Translations under genes and position numbers: made by a program
Source of the DNA: Streptomyces sp. SA15
GTDB taxonomy: Bacteria > Actinomycetota > Actinomycetes > Streptomycetales > Streptomycetaceae
DNA length: 58,387 bases
NCBI RefSeq assembly: GCF_002291145.1
Contig: NZ_NTGE01000188.1
Span: 1-58,387, forward strand
Direction of reading: 5' to 3'
Part shown: piece after piece, positions 1-7,423 of the stretch
How positions within the stretch are numbered: position 1 is the first letter of the stretch
Layout: each line of letters starts with the position of its first letter
Notes under the pieces: generated by a model
The model's database searches: none
Told to the model about the DNA's origin: nothing
The model's input: only the letters and a program-made list of their open reading frames with translations

Positions 1-1
1 C

Positions 2-1252
2 GCCGTCAAGGCGCCCCCTCCGGAGGCCGGCCTGGTCGCCTCCTGGTCCAAGCCCCGCCCCGGCGTCAACGGCGCCGACCCCGCCGTACCGTCGGCGCCT
101 CCCCCGCCCCCGGAAACCGCGTCGGGCTGGCGCCCGTGGCGTTTCCGCATGTCGAACGACGTCTGGGGCACCCCCTCCGTCGCCGGCGACCTCGTCTACG
201 TGACCTCCTTCGAGGTCCACGCGCTCGACGTGGCCACCGGCCGGCGCCGCTTCAAGACGCGGGACGTGGCCTGGTCGATGGCGGTCGCGGACGGCCGTAT
301 CCACGCCTCCGACGGACCCACCCTGTTCGCCCTCGACGCCCGTGAGGGCGCCGACCTGTGGCGGCTGTCGACGGACGCCTGGGTGTACTCCCTGAAGGCC
401 GACCGCGGCACCGTGATCACCGGCACGCGCGGTGGCGGCGTCCAGGCCTGGGAGGCCTCCAGCGGCCACAAGCTGTGGGAGATCACCGGCTGCCAGACCG
501 ACTTCGAGTCCCCGGAAGCCGGACCGACGCTGCACGAGGGCACGGTGTACCTCTGGCAGGACGCCCGGCTGCGCGCCCTGGACGCCCGCACGGGCGACGA
601 GCGCTGGTCGTACCCGATCGGCGACGCCGCCTCCTGCGGCGGGGTACCGGTGCGGGTGGCGCCGGCCCACGACGGATACGTGTACGTCTCCGCCGGCACC
701 CGTGTCCTCGCCCTGGAGGCCGCCGGCGGCCGGGTGCGCTGGCACTTCGAGGCGCCGGCGGTCTTCCTCTGCGCGCCGACCTTCGTACCGGGCCCGGCGG
801 TCGCCGGCGGCGGCATCTACCTGACCGACTACCTCGGCACGGTCTACGCCCTCGACGCCACCGACGGCCGCGACCGCTGGCGCATCGCGACCGAGGCCCG
901 GGCGTCCATCGAACCGGTGCTGGTGGCCGCGGGGCATGTGCACGTGGGCAGCGGCAAGGGGCTGTACACCCTGGACGCCGTCACCGGCACCCCGAAGTGG
1001 CGCTTCCAGGCGGGCGGCGACATCGTGGGCGCGCCTGCGGTGGCGGAGGGCCGTATCCATTTCGGCTCGACCGACCACCTGCTGTACACGCTCAAGGCCG
1101 ACGACGGCCGCCTCCGCTGGAAGCTGGCGACGGGCGGCGAGATCACCGGCTCCCCGGTCGTGAAGGACGGGGTGGTGTACGCGTGCAGCAAGGACCGGTG
1201 CGTGTACGCGCTGGACGCGGAGAAGGGGACGGGGACGGCGCGCACGGCTTGA
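2..1252 (+). CDS. afsK: AfsK-type Ser/Thr protein kinase, C-terminal PQQ-like beta-propeller (partial)
   Basis: The reading frame is open from the first bases of the window, so the N-terminal kinase domain lies outside it. What is seen is a Pro/Ala-rich linker, then about 370 residues of repeating blades with the PQQ-propeller signature (VYVTS, HALDVATG, WRFQAGGDIVG, LLYTLKADDGRLRWKL). AfsK is a membrane-associated Ser/Thr kinase with this architecture that phosphorylates AfsR. The assignment rests on the fold plus the afsS and afsR genes 13-17 kb downstream. The last base of the TGA stop is the first base of an IS terminal inverted repeat, so the native C-terminus may have been altered. It could instead be another PQQ-propeller kinase, but the neighbourhood favours AfsK. 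Confidence 0.82.
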   Translation, partial: AVKAPPPEAGLVASWSKPRPGVNGADPAVPSAPPPPPETASGWRPWRFRMSNDVWGTPSVAGDLVYVTSFEVHALDVATGRRRFKTRDVAWSMAVADGRIHASDGPTLFALDAREGADLWRLSTDAWVYSLKADRGTVITGTRGGGVQAWEASSGHKLWEITGCQTDFESPEAGPTLHEGTVYLWQDARLRALDARTGDERWSYPIGDAASCGGVPVRVAPAHDGYVYVSAGTRVLALEAAGGRVRWHFEAPAVFLCAPTFVPGPAVAGGGIYLTDYLGTVYALDATDGRDRWRIATEARASIEPVLVAAGHVHVGSGKGLYTLDAVTGTPKWRFQAGGDIVGAPAVAEGRIHFGSTDHLLYTLKADDGRLRWKLATGGEITGSPVVKDGVVYACSKDRCVYALDAEKGTGTARTA

Positions 1253-1914
1253 GTACTGCAACGGTGCTTGTTCTGATTGCTGGGCAGTTTCAGGGACTGT
1301 GTCCGCGTCGTTTGTAGTGGTTGATGCGGGCTTGGTGCTGGCGTCGTCGTCGCCAGTGCGACCAGTGCAGAACGTCGTCGACCGGGGTCGGACGGCGGTC
1401 CGTGAGGCGGGTGATCAGGCGTCGGATCTCGGCGAGGCTGAGGTGGATGAGCTGGGAGGATCCGTTTCTGCTTTCTCCGTGTCCAGCTCCCGCGCCCGCA
1501 GGACGGTCAGGCAGGCGTGAGCAGCCATGGCCAGGGTCATGTGGCGGTGCCAGCCGGGGTAGCGGCGGACCTGGTAGTCGTTCAGGCCGCATTCCTGCTT
1601 CGCAGTCTGGAAGCATTCCTCGACAGCCCACCGGCTGCCCGCGATGCGGATCAGCTCGTCCAGGGTCGTGTCGGCGGGGCAGTAGGCGATGTAGTAGGAG
1701 ATCTCTTCGGGCCGGCTGACGCTGCGGCGGGCCAGAACCCGCCGCATGTAAGCCAGCGCCGACTGACGCGGCTCCTCCCGGTTGAACCTGTGCACGAACC
1801 GCTCATGCAGAGCGTCCAGTTCACCCGCCCACAACCTGACACCAGCATGGTCCCCACCCATAACCACACCAACGAGCGATGGCCAGCAGTCACGGCAAGC
1901 ACCGTTGCAGTACT
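1252..1914. mobile_element. Internally deleted IS701-type element with intact terminal inverted repeats
   Basis: A 663-bp element bounded by a perfect 19-bp inverted repeat (1252-1270, AGTACTGCAACGGTGCTTG, and its complement at 1896-1914). Imperfect matching continues about 16 bp inward (CTGATTGCTGGGCA against GTGACTGCTGGCCA). It contains only a shortened, frame-disrupted transposase, so it cannot move itself but keeps the ends a transposase would need (MITE-like). I see no clear target duplication: the flanks are CTTG and AACA. It sits between the afsK stop codon and an IS5-type fragment. Confidence 0.8.
1290..1867 (-). pseudogene. IS701-family transposase remnant
   Basis: Read on the minus strand, the N-terminal motif of IS701-type transposases (ELDALHERFVHRF, then ALAYMRRVLA) is joined directly to the C-terminal catalytic part (SYYIAYCPADTTLDELI, GSRWAVEECFQTAKQE, WHRHMTLAMAAHACL). 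Roughly 250 residues that are normally present are missing, so this is an internal deletion. After about position 1480 the expected C-terminus (LIHLSLAEIRRLI, then VDDVLHWSHWRRRRQHQARI) continues in a different frame down to 1290, so there is also a frameshift. It is not functional as a transposase. Confidence 0.82.
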
Positions 1915-1916
1915 AA

Positions 1917-2092
1917 CAGGTGAAGGCGGACGCCACCGTCACCTCCGCCTCGCGGGGCTTTGACGCCGGGAAGAAGATCAACGGACGCAAGCGCCACCCG
2001 CTTACCGACACCTCGGGCTCCTTCTGGCCGTGCTGGTCACGCCGACCTCCACGACCGACCGGGATGCGGATTCTGCTGCCTGCGGCGCAGAG
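1917..2092 (+). pseudogene. IS5-family transposase fragment
   Basis: A short stretch reads Q-VKADATV followed by SRGFDAGKKINGRKRH, the conserved middle of IS5-type transposases. The usual continuation (DT-GLLLAVLVTP-STTDRDA) is found only after switching frame near 2010, so the fragment is frameshifted as well as truncated. It directly abuts the right end of the IS701-type element, which probably inserted into or beside it; the left half of the IS5 gene is absent. Confidence 0.72.
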
Positions 2093-2098
2093 GACGGG

Positions 2099-2130
2099 AC
2101 GGCCCCCGCGTTGCGTTCGGCGGGGGCCGT
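2099..2130. terminator. Hairpin terminator after the secreted-protein gene
   Basis: Perfect 11-bp stem (ACGGCCCCCGC at 2099-2109 and GCGGGGGCCGT at 2120-2130) with a 10-nt loop, 21 bp beyond the stop of the minus-strand gene ending at 2152. No U-tract, as is usual in Streptomyces. Confidence 0.7.
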
Positions 2131-2151
2131 CAGTAGGCGTACCGGAGCGGG

Positions 2152-3687
2152 CTATTCGAGGCACAGTCGGGGGACTTGCTCGCACTTGTAGGGCGGCGGG
2201 CCTGGGGGCTTGGGGCTCGGCGGTGGTGGCGGCGTCTTGCCGGGGTCGGTGACTCTCGCCCCGGCCGGGTACCTCGCCACCTCCTGGATGCGGTAGCGGA
2301 CCTCGAAGTCGTTGGACGTGGACCTGGTGACGTGTGTGGACCCGACGCCGAACGCGTCCCGGGCGGTGAACGTCCTGGCGAATAGCCCGATGACGTCGTT
2401 GTTGTCCAAAAGGCTTCCGCTCACCTTCGCGGGATCGCGTTTGACGCCGAACTTCCCGTCGATCCAGTCCGACTCCCAGCCGCTGCTCTGGAGGTGGAGG
2501 CTGCCGTTGTCGGGGACGAAGAACTCAGCCGTCATGTTCGGCAGCTGCACGGTCTGGCCGTTGTCGACGTCCCTGAGGGCTCTGCTGCTAGCGGCATTCG
2601 GCCGCAGCCAGCGTGGGCCGGCCTGCAGGTACAGCTCCCATTCCCCGGAGGCTATGGGGTCATGGTCGCGCAGGACCCGGATCGAGTCGAACGTGACGCG
2701 CAGTTTTCGGTAGCCCCGCGTGAGCTGTGTCTCCCGCCATCCGGTGACGATCGTCGCGCCGTAGGTGTGGGAGGGGGCGGTCCTGCCCGCGTTCATCGGG
2801 ATGCGCACGTGGACTCTGGTGGGGTTGTCGGCCGGGGTCGGGGTGAGCACGGGCCGCCCTCTCCCGGCCATCGTGCCTTCCCGGTGGGGGGTGAAGGCGA
2901 TCGGCCTGGCTGTGGGCGAGGGCCGGGGCGGCAGCGGAATGTCGAACTCGTAGTCACGGTTGGCGACGGGGGCGTTGTAGTAGCCGCCGCGGCCGTGCGC
3001 CCAAAAGCGCGTGACGTTGGTGAGCGAGGGCGCCTGGTCGCGCCCGACCGTGATCCTCGGCTCCGCACGGGTGAAGGCGACCGCTTTGGGCGGGTGTATC
3101 TCCGTGCGGTAGGGACGGTGGCCGCAGTCGAAGACGTGCCGTCCCATCATCCAGGCGCGGTCGCCCTTGGTGGGGAAGTACGTCATCGGGAAGTAGGCGG
3201 TCTCCCATTCCATTTCCATGGCACGTGGGCGGTCGGTGTAGCGGTGGTCCCGTACCAGGTCGACGATCTTCTCGTTCCCGTTGCTGACCATCCGGTGGTA
3301 GTACGGCGCGTCGATCGCCATATACCAGATCCAGTCGTGGCTGTTGTGGCTGAACGGCCAGTCCTCGCTGGTGACCTTGCTCAGCAGGACCTTGCCTTCG
3401 ACCGCTTCGGGCCGCCCGGCGTTCCCGAGCTCGGGAAGTGTCCCCGGTGGCCCCGCGATTGTGTCGCGAGGATCGTTGCTTACCCACTGCGGCTTCACCA
3501 TGTTGAGCTGCTGGCCGCCCCAGCTTGGGCCGCCGGTACGGCAACCGCGGGCCCTCGCCCGCTCGTTGGGGATTTCCCCCGGGGGCCCGGCGAGGGCACT
3601 CGACGTTATGACCAGACCGAGCGCGGCACACAGCAGGGCAAGCGTACGGCCGCCTCTTCGGGCTGTCCGGGATCGAGGAGCGCTCAT
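2152..3687 (-). CDS. Secreted protein of unknown function with a conserved His/Cys/Asp cluster
   Basis: The start is the ATG at 3687, preceded by GGAGAGGA; the frame stays open upstream but that part has no coding character. The 511-aa product begins MSAPRSRTARRGGRTLALLCAALGLVITSSALAG in two parts: an Arg-rich N-region, then a hydrophobic core ending in an Ala-x-Ala-like site, i.e. a Sec signal peptide. The mature part carries WIWYMAIDAPYYH, RAMEMEWETAYFPMTYFP and a HVFDCGH...TEIHPP stretch that looks like a metal or substrate site. The C-terminus is Pro-rich and ends in KCEQVPRLCLE with two Cys. I do not recognise the family. It is flanked by mobile-element relics and gene-poor DNA, so it may be an acquired gene. 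Confidence 0.7.
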   Translation of the reverse strand: MSAPRSRTARRGGRTLALLCAALGLVITSSALAGPPGEIPNERARARGCRTGGPSWGGQQLNMVKPQWVSNDPRDTIAGPPGTLPELGNAGRPEAVEGKVLLSKVTSEDWPFSHNSHDWIWYMAIDAPYYHRMVSNGNEKIVDLVRDHRYTDRPRAMEMEWETAYFPMTYFPTKGDRAWMMGRHVFDCGHRPYRTEIHPPKAVAFTRAEPRITVGRDQAPSLTNVTRFWAHGRGGYYNAPVANRDYEFDIPLPPRPSPTARPIAFTPHREGTMAGRGRPVLTPTPADNPTRVHVRIPMNAGRTAPSHTYGATIVTGWRETQLTRGYRKLRVTFDSIRVLRDHDPIASGEWELYLQAGPRWLRPNAASSRALRDVDNGQTVQLPNMTAEFFVPDNGSLHLQSSGWESDWIDGKFGVKRDPAKVSGSLLDNNDVIGLFARTFTARDAFGVGSTHVTRSTSNDFEVRYRIQEVARYPAGARVTDPGKTPPPPPSPKPPGPPPYKCEQVPRLCLE

Positions 3688-4726
3688 GAATCCGTCCTCT
3701 CCGGTGCTGTTTCGGCTTTCCTGACTGGTGGCAGTACCTATTGACGGCGGGACAAGGCACGCCGACGAATCAGCGGAGAAAACACCTCGGCTCGCCGCCG
3801 ACACGCCTGCACAACACGCGGCCGGCTCGCACGAAAGCACCGGCTGCACAGCCACTGCGGAAACGTGGCGGAGGCGGCGCCGAAGGCCGCGTCGCCGGTT
3901 GTCACTCCGCATCCGACCACATGACCGCAAGACCGGTTCCGCCGTTGCCATCGGTCTTTGATGGAGCTAGACACGATGATCGGCACCCGAATCTCTTACT
4001 CGAATGCGCGACTGATACCTCTCAGCTGCAGCATTCCGCAGCTTCCTGTATTCGTGCGTGCACGGGGGCATGGCAACGCTGGCGCAACTCAGGAGGCCGT
4101 ATCTCTGTGAAGGTTGAAGGCCTCCAGGCGCGAGAAACTCCCGTTGGTTCCGTCGGATTATGGACCAGAGCGGATCAAACCGCTACTGTCGACGCATCCC
4201 TTTCGGCTCCTCTGCTCAGAGTGCACCGAGCGGTCCTACTCGGCAAATCCGAGAGCCGCGGCAGCATCGAATGCGCCACCTCAGACCGCAGGTGGACGTC
4301 GCCTGCGGGACTGGCCCGAGCAGTTCTGCGAGGGCGTGACCTGGCCCTGCAGGCGATCCAGTACCGGGGCAACGCCCCGATCCCGGCGGAGACGATCAGG
4401 GAAGAACAGGCAGTGGGCGGCGAGCCTGATCCCGGATCAGACGTTCTGTAACGACCAGCCGATCGGCTAACCACCGCGTCAATACGGGCTGTGCGGCGCT
4501 CTCCCGTGCTCTCGCCCTGGCCCTGGGTCTCCTTTTTTTTGGGGGGGGCGGGGCGCGAAAGGCTGTCAGATCGCGGTCTACGCCTCCGGTTGGCGGGCAG
4601 TGCGGGGCCGGGGCTCCCCGTTGCCCCGGGCGCCGTGTTTTTGCACAGGTCACCACGCCCGTACAGGCGAGGCGGGGTGGTGATATCCCCCTCAGTGCCT
4701 GTGTGCTGCCCCGATTCTGATTAGTT
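3688..4726. other. Gene-poor region of about 1 kb with atypical composition
   Basis: No convincing complete gene. The region is visibly less GC-rich than its surroundings between about 3960 and 4200. The plus frame ending at 4451 looks coding only in its last 50 codons (LALQAIQYRGNAPIPAETIREEQA...), perhaps the tail of a lost gene. An oddity is a T8-G8 run at 4533-4548. An imperfect hairpin (TCACCAC...GTGGTGA) spans about 4648-4682. Confidence 0.45.
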
Positions 4727-4781
4727 AGGGGTCCTTGCACTATGAGCGCGCGACCCGGGCGGGCCTAGTGCAAGGACCCCT
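4727..4781. terminator. Long hairpin terminator
   Basis: Perfect 16-bp inverted repeat (AGGGGTCCTTGCACTA at 4727-4742, its complement at 4766-4781) around a 23-nt loop, 55 bp beyond the stop of the enoyl-CoA hydratase gene. It probably ends the minus-strand operon 7283-4836 and could work in both directions. Confidence 0.8.
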
Positions 4782-4835
4782 GAGGTGTGCTGTCCGGCGG
4801 CGGGGCGCGTACGGCATCCCAGGCGTTACGCCCGG

Positions 4836-5609
4836 TCACCGCACCATGAACCCGTCGCGTCGCCGGGCGGCGAACAGCTCCGCCTGGCGGTCGGCGGGCA
4901 GGTTGCCCAGCGCGATGAGGTGCGGCGCCTGCGCGAACCCCTGCGCCAGTGCCGCCTCCCTCGCCGCCCACAGCGCACGGACGGTCCCCTGCACGCCCTC
5001 GGCCGGATACCCGGCGATGACGCCGGCGCAGGCGACCGCCGCGTCCAACGCCCCACCCGCCTCGGCGACTTCGGACACCAGCCCGACCTCGTACGCCCGC
5101 CGGGCGGAGATCCGCTCCGCCGTCCCCATCAGCATCATCCGCGCGACCTCCCCGTACGGCATCCGCTGCGTCATGAGCATCGACTCGTACGCGCTGACCA
5201 TGCCGTAGGTGGTGTGCGGGTCGAAGAAGGCGGCGTCGGCCGCGGCGACGACGAACTCGCACTCCCCGAGCAGATAGAAGGCGCCCCCACAGGCCAACCC
5301 CTCCACGGCGGCGACGACCGGCTTCCACAGGTCGTTCGCCTTCGGCCCGATCCGCAGCAGGGGATCGTCCTGCATGTACGGCGAGTTCGGCTGCGGCACG
5401 ACGGCGTCCCGGTCGAGCCCGGTGCAGAAGGCCCGCTCGCCGGCACCCGTGAGCACGATGGCCCGTACGGCATCGTCGAACCGCAGCCCCCGCCACACCT
5501 CCTGTAGTTCTCCGGCCATGGCGAGGTCGATGGCATGGAGCTTGCCCGGCCGGTCGAGGGTGACGACGGCGACGCCGGTGTCCTTGTCGGTGGTGAGGCG
5601 TACGGTCAC
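4836..5609 (-). CDS. Enoyl-CoA hydratase/isomerase family protein
   Basis: 257-aa crotonase-fold enzyme that would hydrate, isomerise or otherwise act on an enoyl-CoA thioester in the cytoplasm. Visible signatures are VVTLDRPGKLHAI near the N-terminus, AIVLTGAGERAFCTGLD (oxyanion-hole strand) and AAVEGLACGGAFYLLGECEFVVAA (second oxyanion-hole glycines). The start chosen is the GTG at 5609, which overlaps the stop of the upstream DUF35 gene (GTGA), implying translational coupling; the longer frame starting at 5627 would run into that gene. Last gene of the thiolase-DUF35-hydratase operon, followed by a strong terminator. Substrate unknown. Confidence 0.88.
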   Translation of the reverse strand: MTVRLTTDKDTGVAVVTLDRPGKLHAIDLAMAGELQEVWRGLRFDDAVRAIVLTGAGERAFCTGLDRDAVVPQPNSPYMQDDPLLRIGPKANDLWKPVVAAVEGLACGGAFYLLGECEFVVAAADAAFFDPHTTYGMVSAYESMLMTQRMPYGEVARMMLMGTAERISARRAYEVGLVSEVAEAGGALDAAVACAGVIAGYPAEGVQGTVRALWAAREAALAQGFAQAPHLIALGNLPADRQAELFAARRRDGFMVR

Positions 5610-6025
5610 GGGTGCTCCAGGATCCACTGGGGGAGGTGGGCCGTCCGCTCGAACACGACGTGCACCTTCGCGCCGATGCGAATGCTCCGCGGATCACGGG
5701 AGTTGAGCGGCGCTCCGGCCTCGCTGACCAGGTTGCCGACCATCCGTATGCGCGGGGCCTCGGCGAGCTCGACGACGATGACGTTGTACGGGGCCTGCTC
5801 CGCGTACTCGGGCAGGAGGGGCGGGTGGGGAACGACGTACGACCAGATCCGCCCCTGCCCGGACACCCGGCGCCACTCGCTCGCGAAGGACTGGCAGTGC
5901 GGGCAGCAGGGCCGGGGCGGGAACCGGAGCTCAAGGCAGTCGGCGCACCTCTGGACGCGCAGCTCGCCCTGGGCGGCGTACTGCCAGAAGGGGGCGCCGT
6001 CGGGGTCGATGACGGGGGTCAGCAT
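5606..6025 (-). CDS. DUF35 / OB-fold and zinc-ribbon protein, thiolase partner
   Basis: 139-aa protein with an N-terminal rubredoxin-like zinc ribbon (two CxxC knuckles, CADC and CPHC, residues about 27-46) and a C-terminal OB-fold (GRIWSYVVPH...IRMVGNLV...VHVVFE). In actinobacterial steroid side-chain catabolism such proteins form complexes with Ltp2-type thiolase-like retro-aldolases. Here the partner would be the thiolase immediately upstream. The ATG at 6025 has AAGGAG 8 nt before it. It overlaps the next gene by 4 bp. The 61-bp gap to the thiolase contains two copies of AGCTCCTTCAGCT. Confidence 0.85.
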   Translation of the reverse strand: MLTPVIDPDGAPFWQYAAQGELRVQRCADCLELRFPPRPCCPHCQSFASEWRRVSGQGRIWSYVVPHPPLLPEYAEQAPYNVIVVELAEAPRIRMVGNLVSEAGAPLNSRDPRSIRIGAKVHVVFERTAHLPQWILEHP

Positions 6026-6086
6026 GGGCAGCTCCTTCAGCTCAGCTTCTTCGGCTCTCTCAGCTCCTTCAGCTACATGGGCTACT

Positions 6087-7283
6087 TCAATTCCGCAGCA
6101 GCAGGGCGGAGGTAGGGACGCCTTCACCGGCGGTGACCAGGCAGGTGGCGGCGCCCGGCACTTGGGCCGTACTCGTCCCCCGGAGCTGCTTGACACCTTC
6201 GTTGATGAGGTTGAAGCCGTGCACGTACGCCTCGCTGAGCCCGCCGCCCCCGGTGTTGAGCGGCAGCCGTCCGCCGATCTCCAGCGCACCCCCCTCCGTG
6301 AAGGCCCCGCCTTCCCCCCGCCCGCAGAAGCCGTAGCCCTCGAGGGAGAGCGGTACGAGAGGGGTGAACGCGTCGTAGATCTGGGCGACATCGACGTCCT
6401 GGGGCGTGAAGTCGGCGTGTTTCCAGAGGTGTCGGGCGGCGGTCCAGGCGGGGCCGGTGAGCGGGTCGTCGTTCCAGTAGTTGACCATGCCGTGGTGCTG
6501 CGCGGGCAGCCCTTGGGCGGCGGAGTGGACGTGGACGGGTCTGTGCCGGCAGTCCCGCGCACGCTCCCTGCTGACGATGACGCAGGCCAACGCCCCGTCC
6601 GTCTCCAGGCAGTTGTCGAAGAGGCAGAGGGGCTCGCTGATCCAGCGGGAGGTCATGTACATCTCGCGGGTCAGGGGCCGTTCGTACATGATCGCGGCGG
6701 GGTTCTGGTTCGCGCGGTTACGGCAGGCGAGGGCGACGTTGAAGAGGTGGTCGCGGGTGGCGCCGTACTCGTGCATGTACCGGCGGGCGAGCACGGCGAT
6801 CTCGTCGACGGGCCGGAGGAGACCGAAGGGCCGGGTCCACTGGGCGGGCGTGGGCAGTTGGACGGCGGTGTTGCGCCAAGGCCGGGGCCCGGACCCCCGC
6901 TTGCGCGACCGCCAGGCGACGCCGACGGTGGCCTGCCCCGTGGCGATGGCGGCGGCGAGGTGGGCGACGGTCGCGCAGGAACCGCCGCCGCCGTACCCGA
7001 TCTTGCTGAAGAAGGTGAGGTCACCGAAGCCGACGGCTTTCGCGAGCTCGACCTCGTCGGTCTCCTCCATCGTGTACGAGGCGAGGGCGTCGACCTCGCC
7101 GGGCGCGATCCCGGCGTCGTCGAGGGCGGCGAGGACGGCACGGCAGGCGAGGGTCTTCTCGTCCTCGGGGAGGCGCTTGGCGAAGGGGGTCTGACCGATG
7201 CCGACGATGGCGGTGGCGTCTTTGATTCCTGCCGGTCCTACTGCTCCTGCTGCTCCGGCCATGGTTCCTGCTGCTCCGGCCAT
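6087..7283 (-). CDS. Thiolase-like lipid-transfer protein (SCP-x/Ltp2 type)
   Basis: 398-aa protein with thiolase-fold features: DATAIVGIGQTPFAKR at the start of the core, GYGGGGSCATVAHLAAAIATG with the Cys in the usual nucleophile region, DVAQIYDAFTPL, and NTGGGGLSEAYVHG near the C-terminus. Members act in thiolytic or retro-aldol cleavage of CoA-activated side chains, usually with a DUF35 partner, which is encoded next. The ATG at 7283 has GGAGG 11 nt upstream. The N-terminus contains an odd tandem repeat (MAGAAGT, MAGAAGA), so a few residues of the start are uncertain. The promoter region carries two CTGAC-N5-GTCAG palindromes. Confidence 0.85.
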   Translation of the reverse strand: MAGAAGTMAGAAGAVGPAGIKDATAIVGIGQTPFAKRLPEDEKTLACRAVLAALDDAGIAPGEVDALASYTMEETDEVELAKAVGFGDLTFFSKIGYGGGGSCATVAHLAAAIATGQATVGVAWRSRKRGSGPRPWRNTAVQLPTPAQWTRPFGLLRPVDEIAVLARRYMHEYGATRDHLFNVALACRNRANQNPAAIMYERPLTREMYMTSRWISEPLCLFDNCLETDGALACVIVSRERARDCRHRPVHVHSAAQGLPAQHHGMVNYWNDDPLTGPAWTAARHLWKHADFTPQDVDVAQIYDAFTPLVPLSLEGYGFCGRGEGGAFTEGGALEIGGRLPLNTGGGGLSEAYVHGFNLINEGVKQLRGTSTAQVPGAATCLVTAGEGVPTSALLLRN

Positions 7284-7316
7284 GCTGGGCGTTACCTCCG
7301 CACGCTCGCTGGGCGG

Positions 7317-7358
7317 CTGACAGACCGTCAGGCTACAGCTAATCTGACGGATAGTCAG
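7317..7358. promoter_or_regulatory. Two CTGAC-N5-GTCAG operators in a divergent promoter
   Basis: Perfect palindromes CTGACAGACCGTCAG (7317-7331) and CTGACGGATAGTCAG (7344-7358), centres 27 bp apart, between the thiolase operon (minus) and the acyl-CoA ligase (plus). Four further copies occur in other catabolic promoters of this window. The architecture is typical of TetR-family operators. Just to the right are short repeats of TAGTAGTCGGC (7360-7395). Confidence 0.72.
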
Positions 7359-7423
7359 CTAGTAGTCAGGTAGTAGTCGGCTAGTAGTCGGCTAGTGAGT
7401 GGGGACTGGACTGGAGGCCTGCT

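Noticed and set aside
3741..4470. Overlapping plus-strand frames in the gene-poor region
   Set aside because: No start with a ribosome site, and coding-like codon use only in the last 50 codons of one frame; reported only as a possible gene tail.
7317..7358. KstR/KstR2-type steroid regulator sites near the FadD3-like gene
   Set aside because: The palindromes are CTGAC-N5-GTCAG and do not resemble the CAAG-CTTG-type KstR2 or the KstR consensus.
5535..7373. 612-codon plus frame across the thiolase/DUF35/hydratase operon
   Set aside because: Opposite three recognisable coupled genes; no domain of its own.
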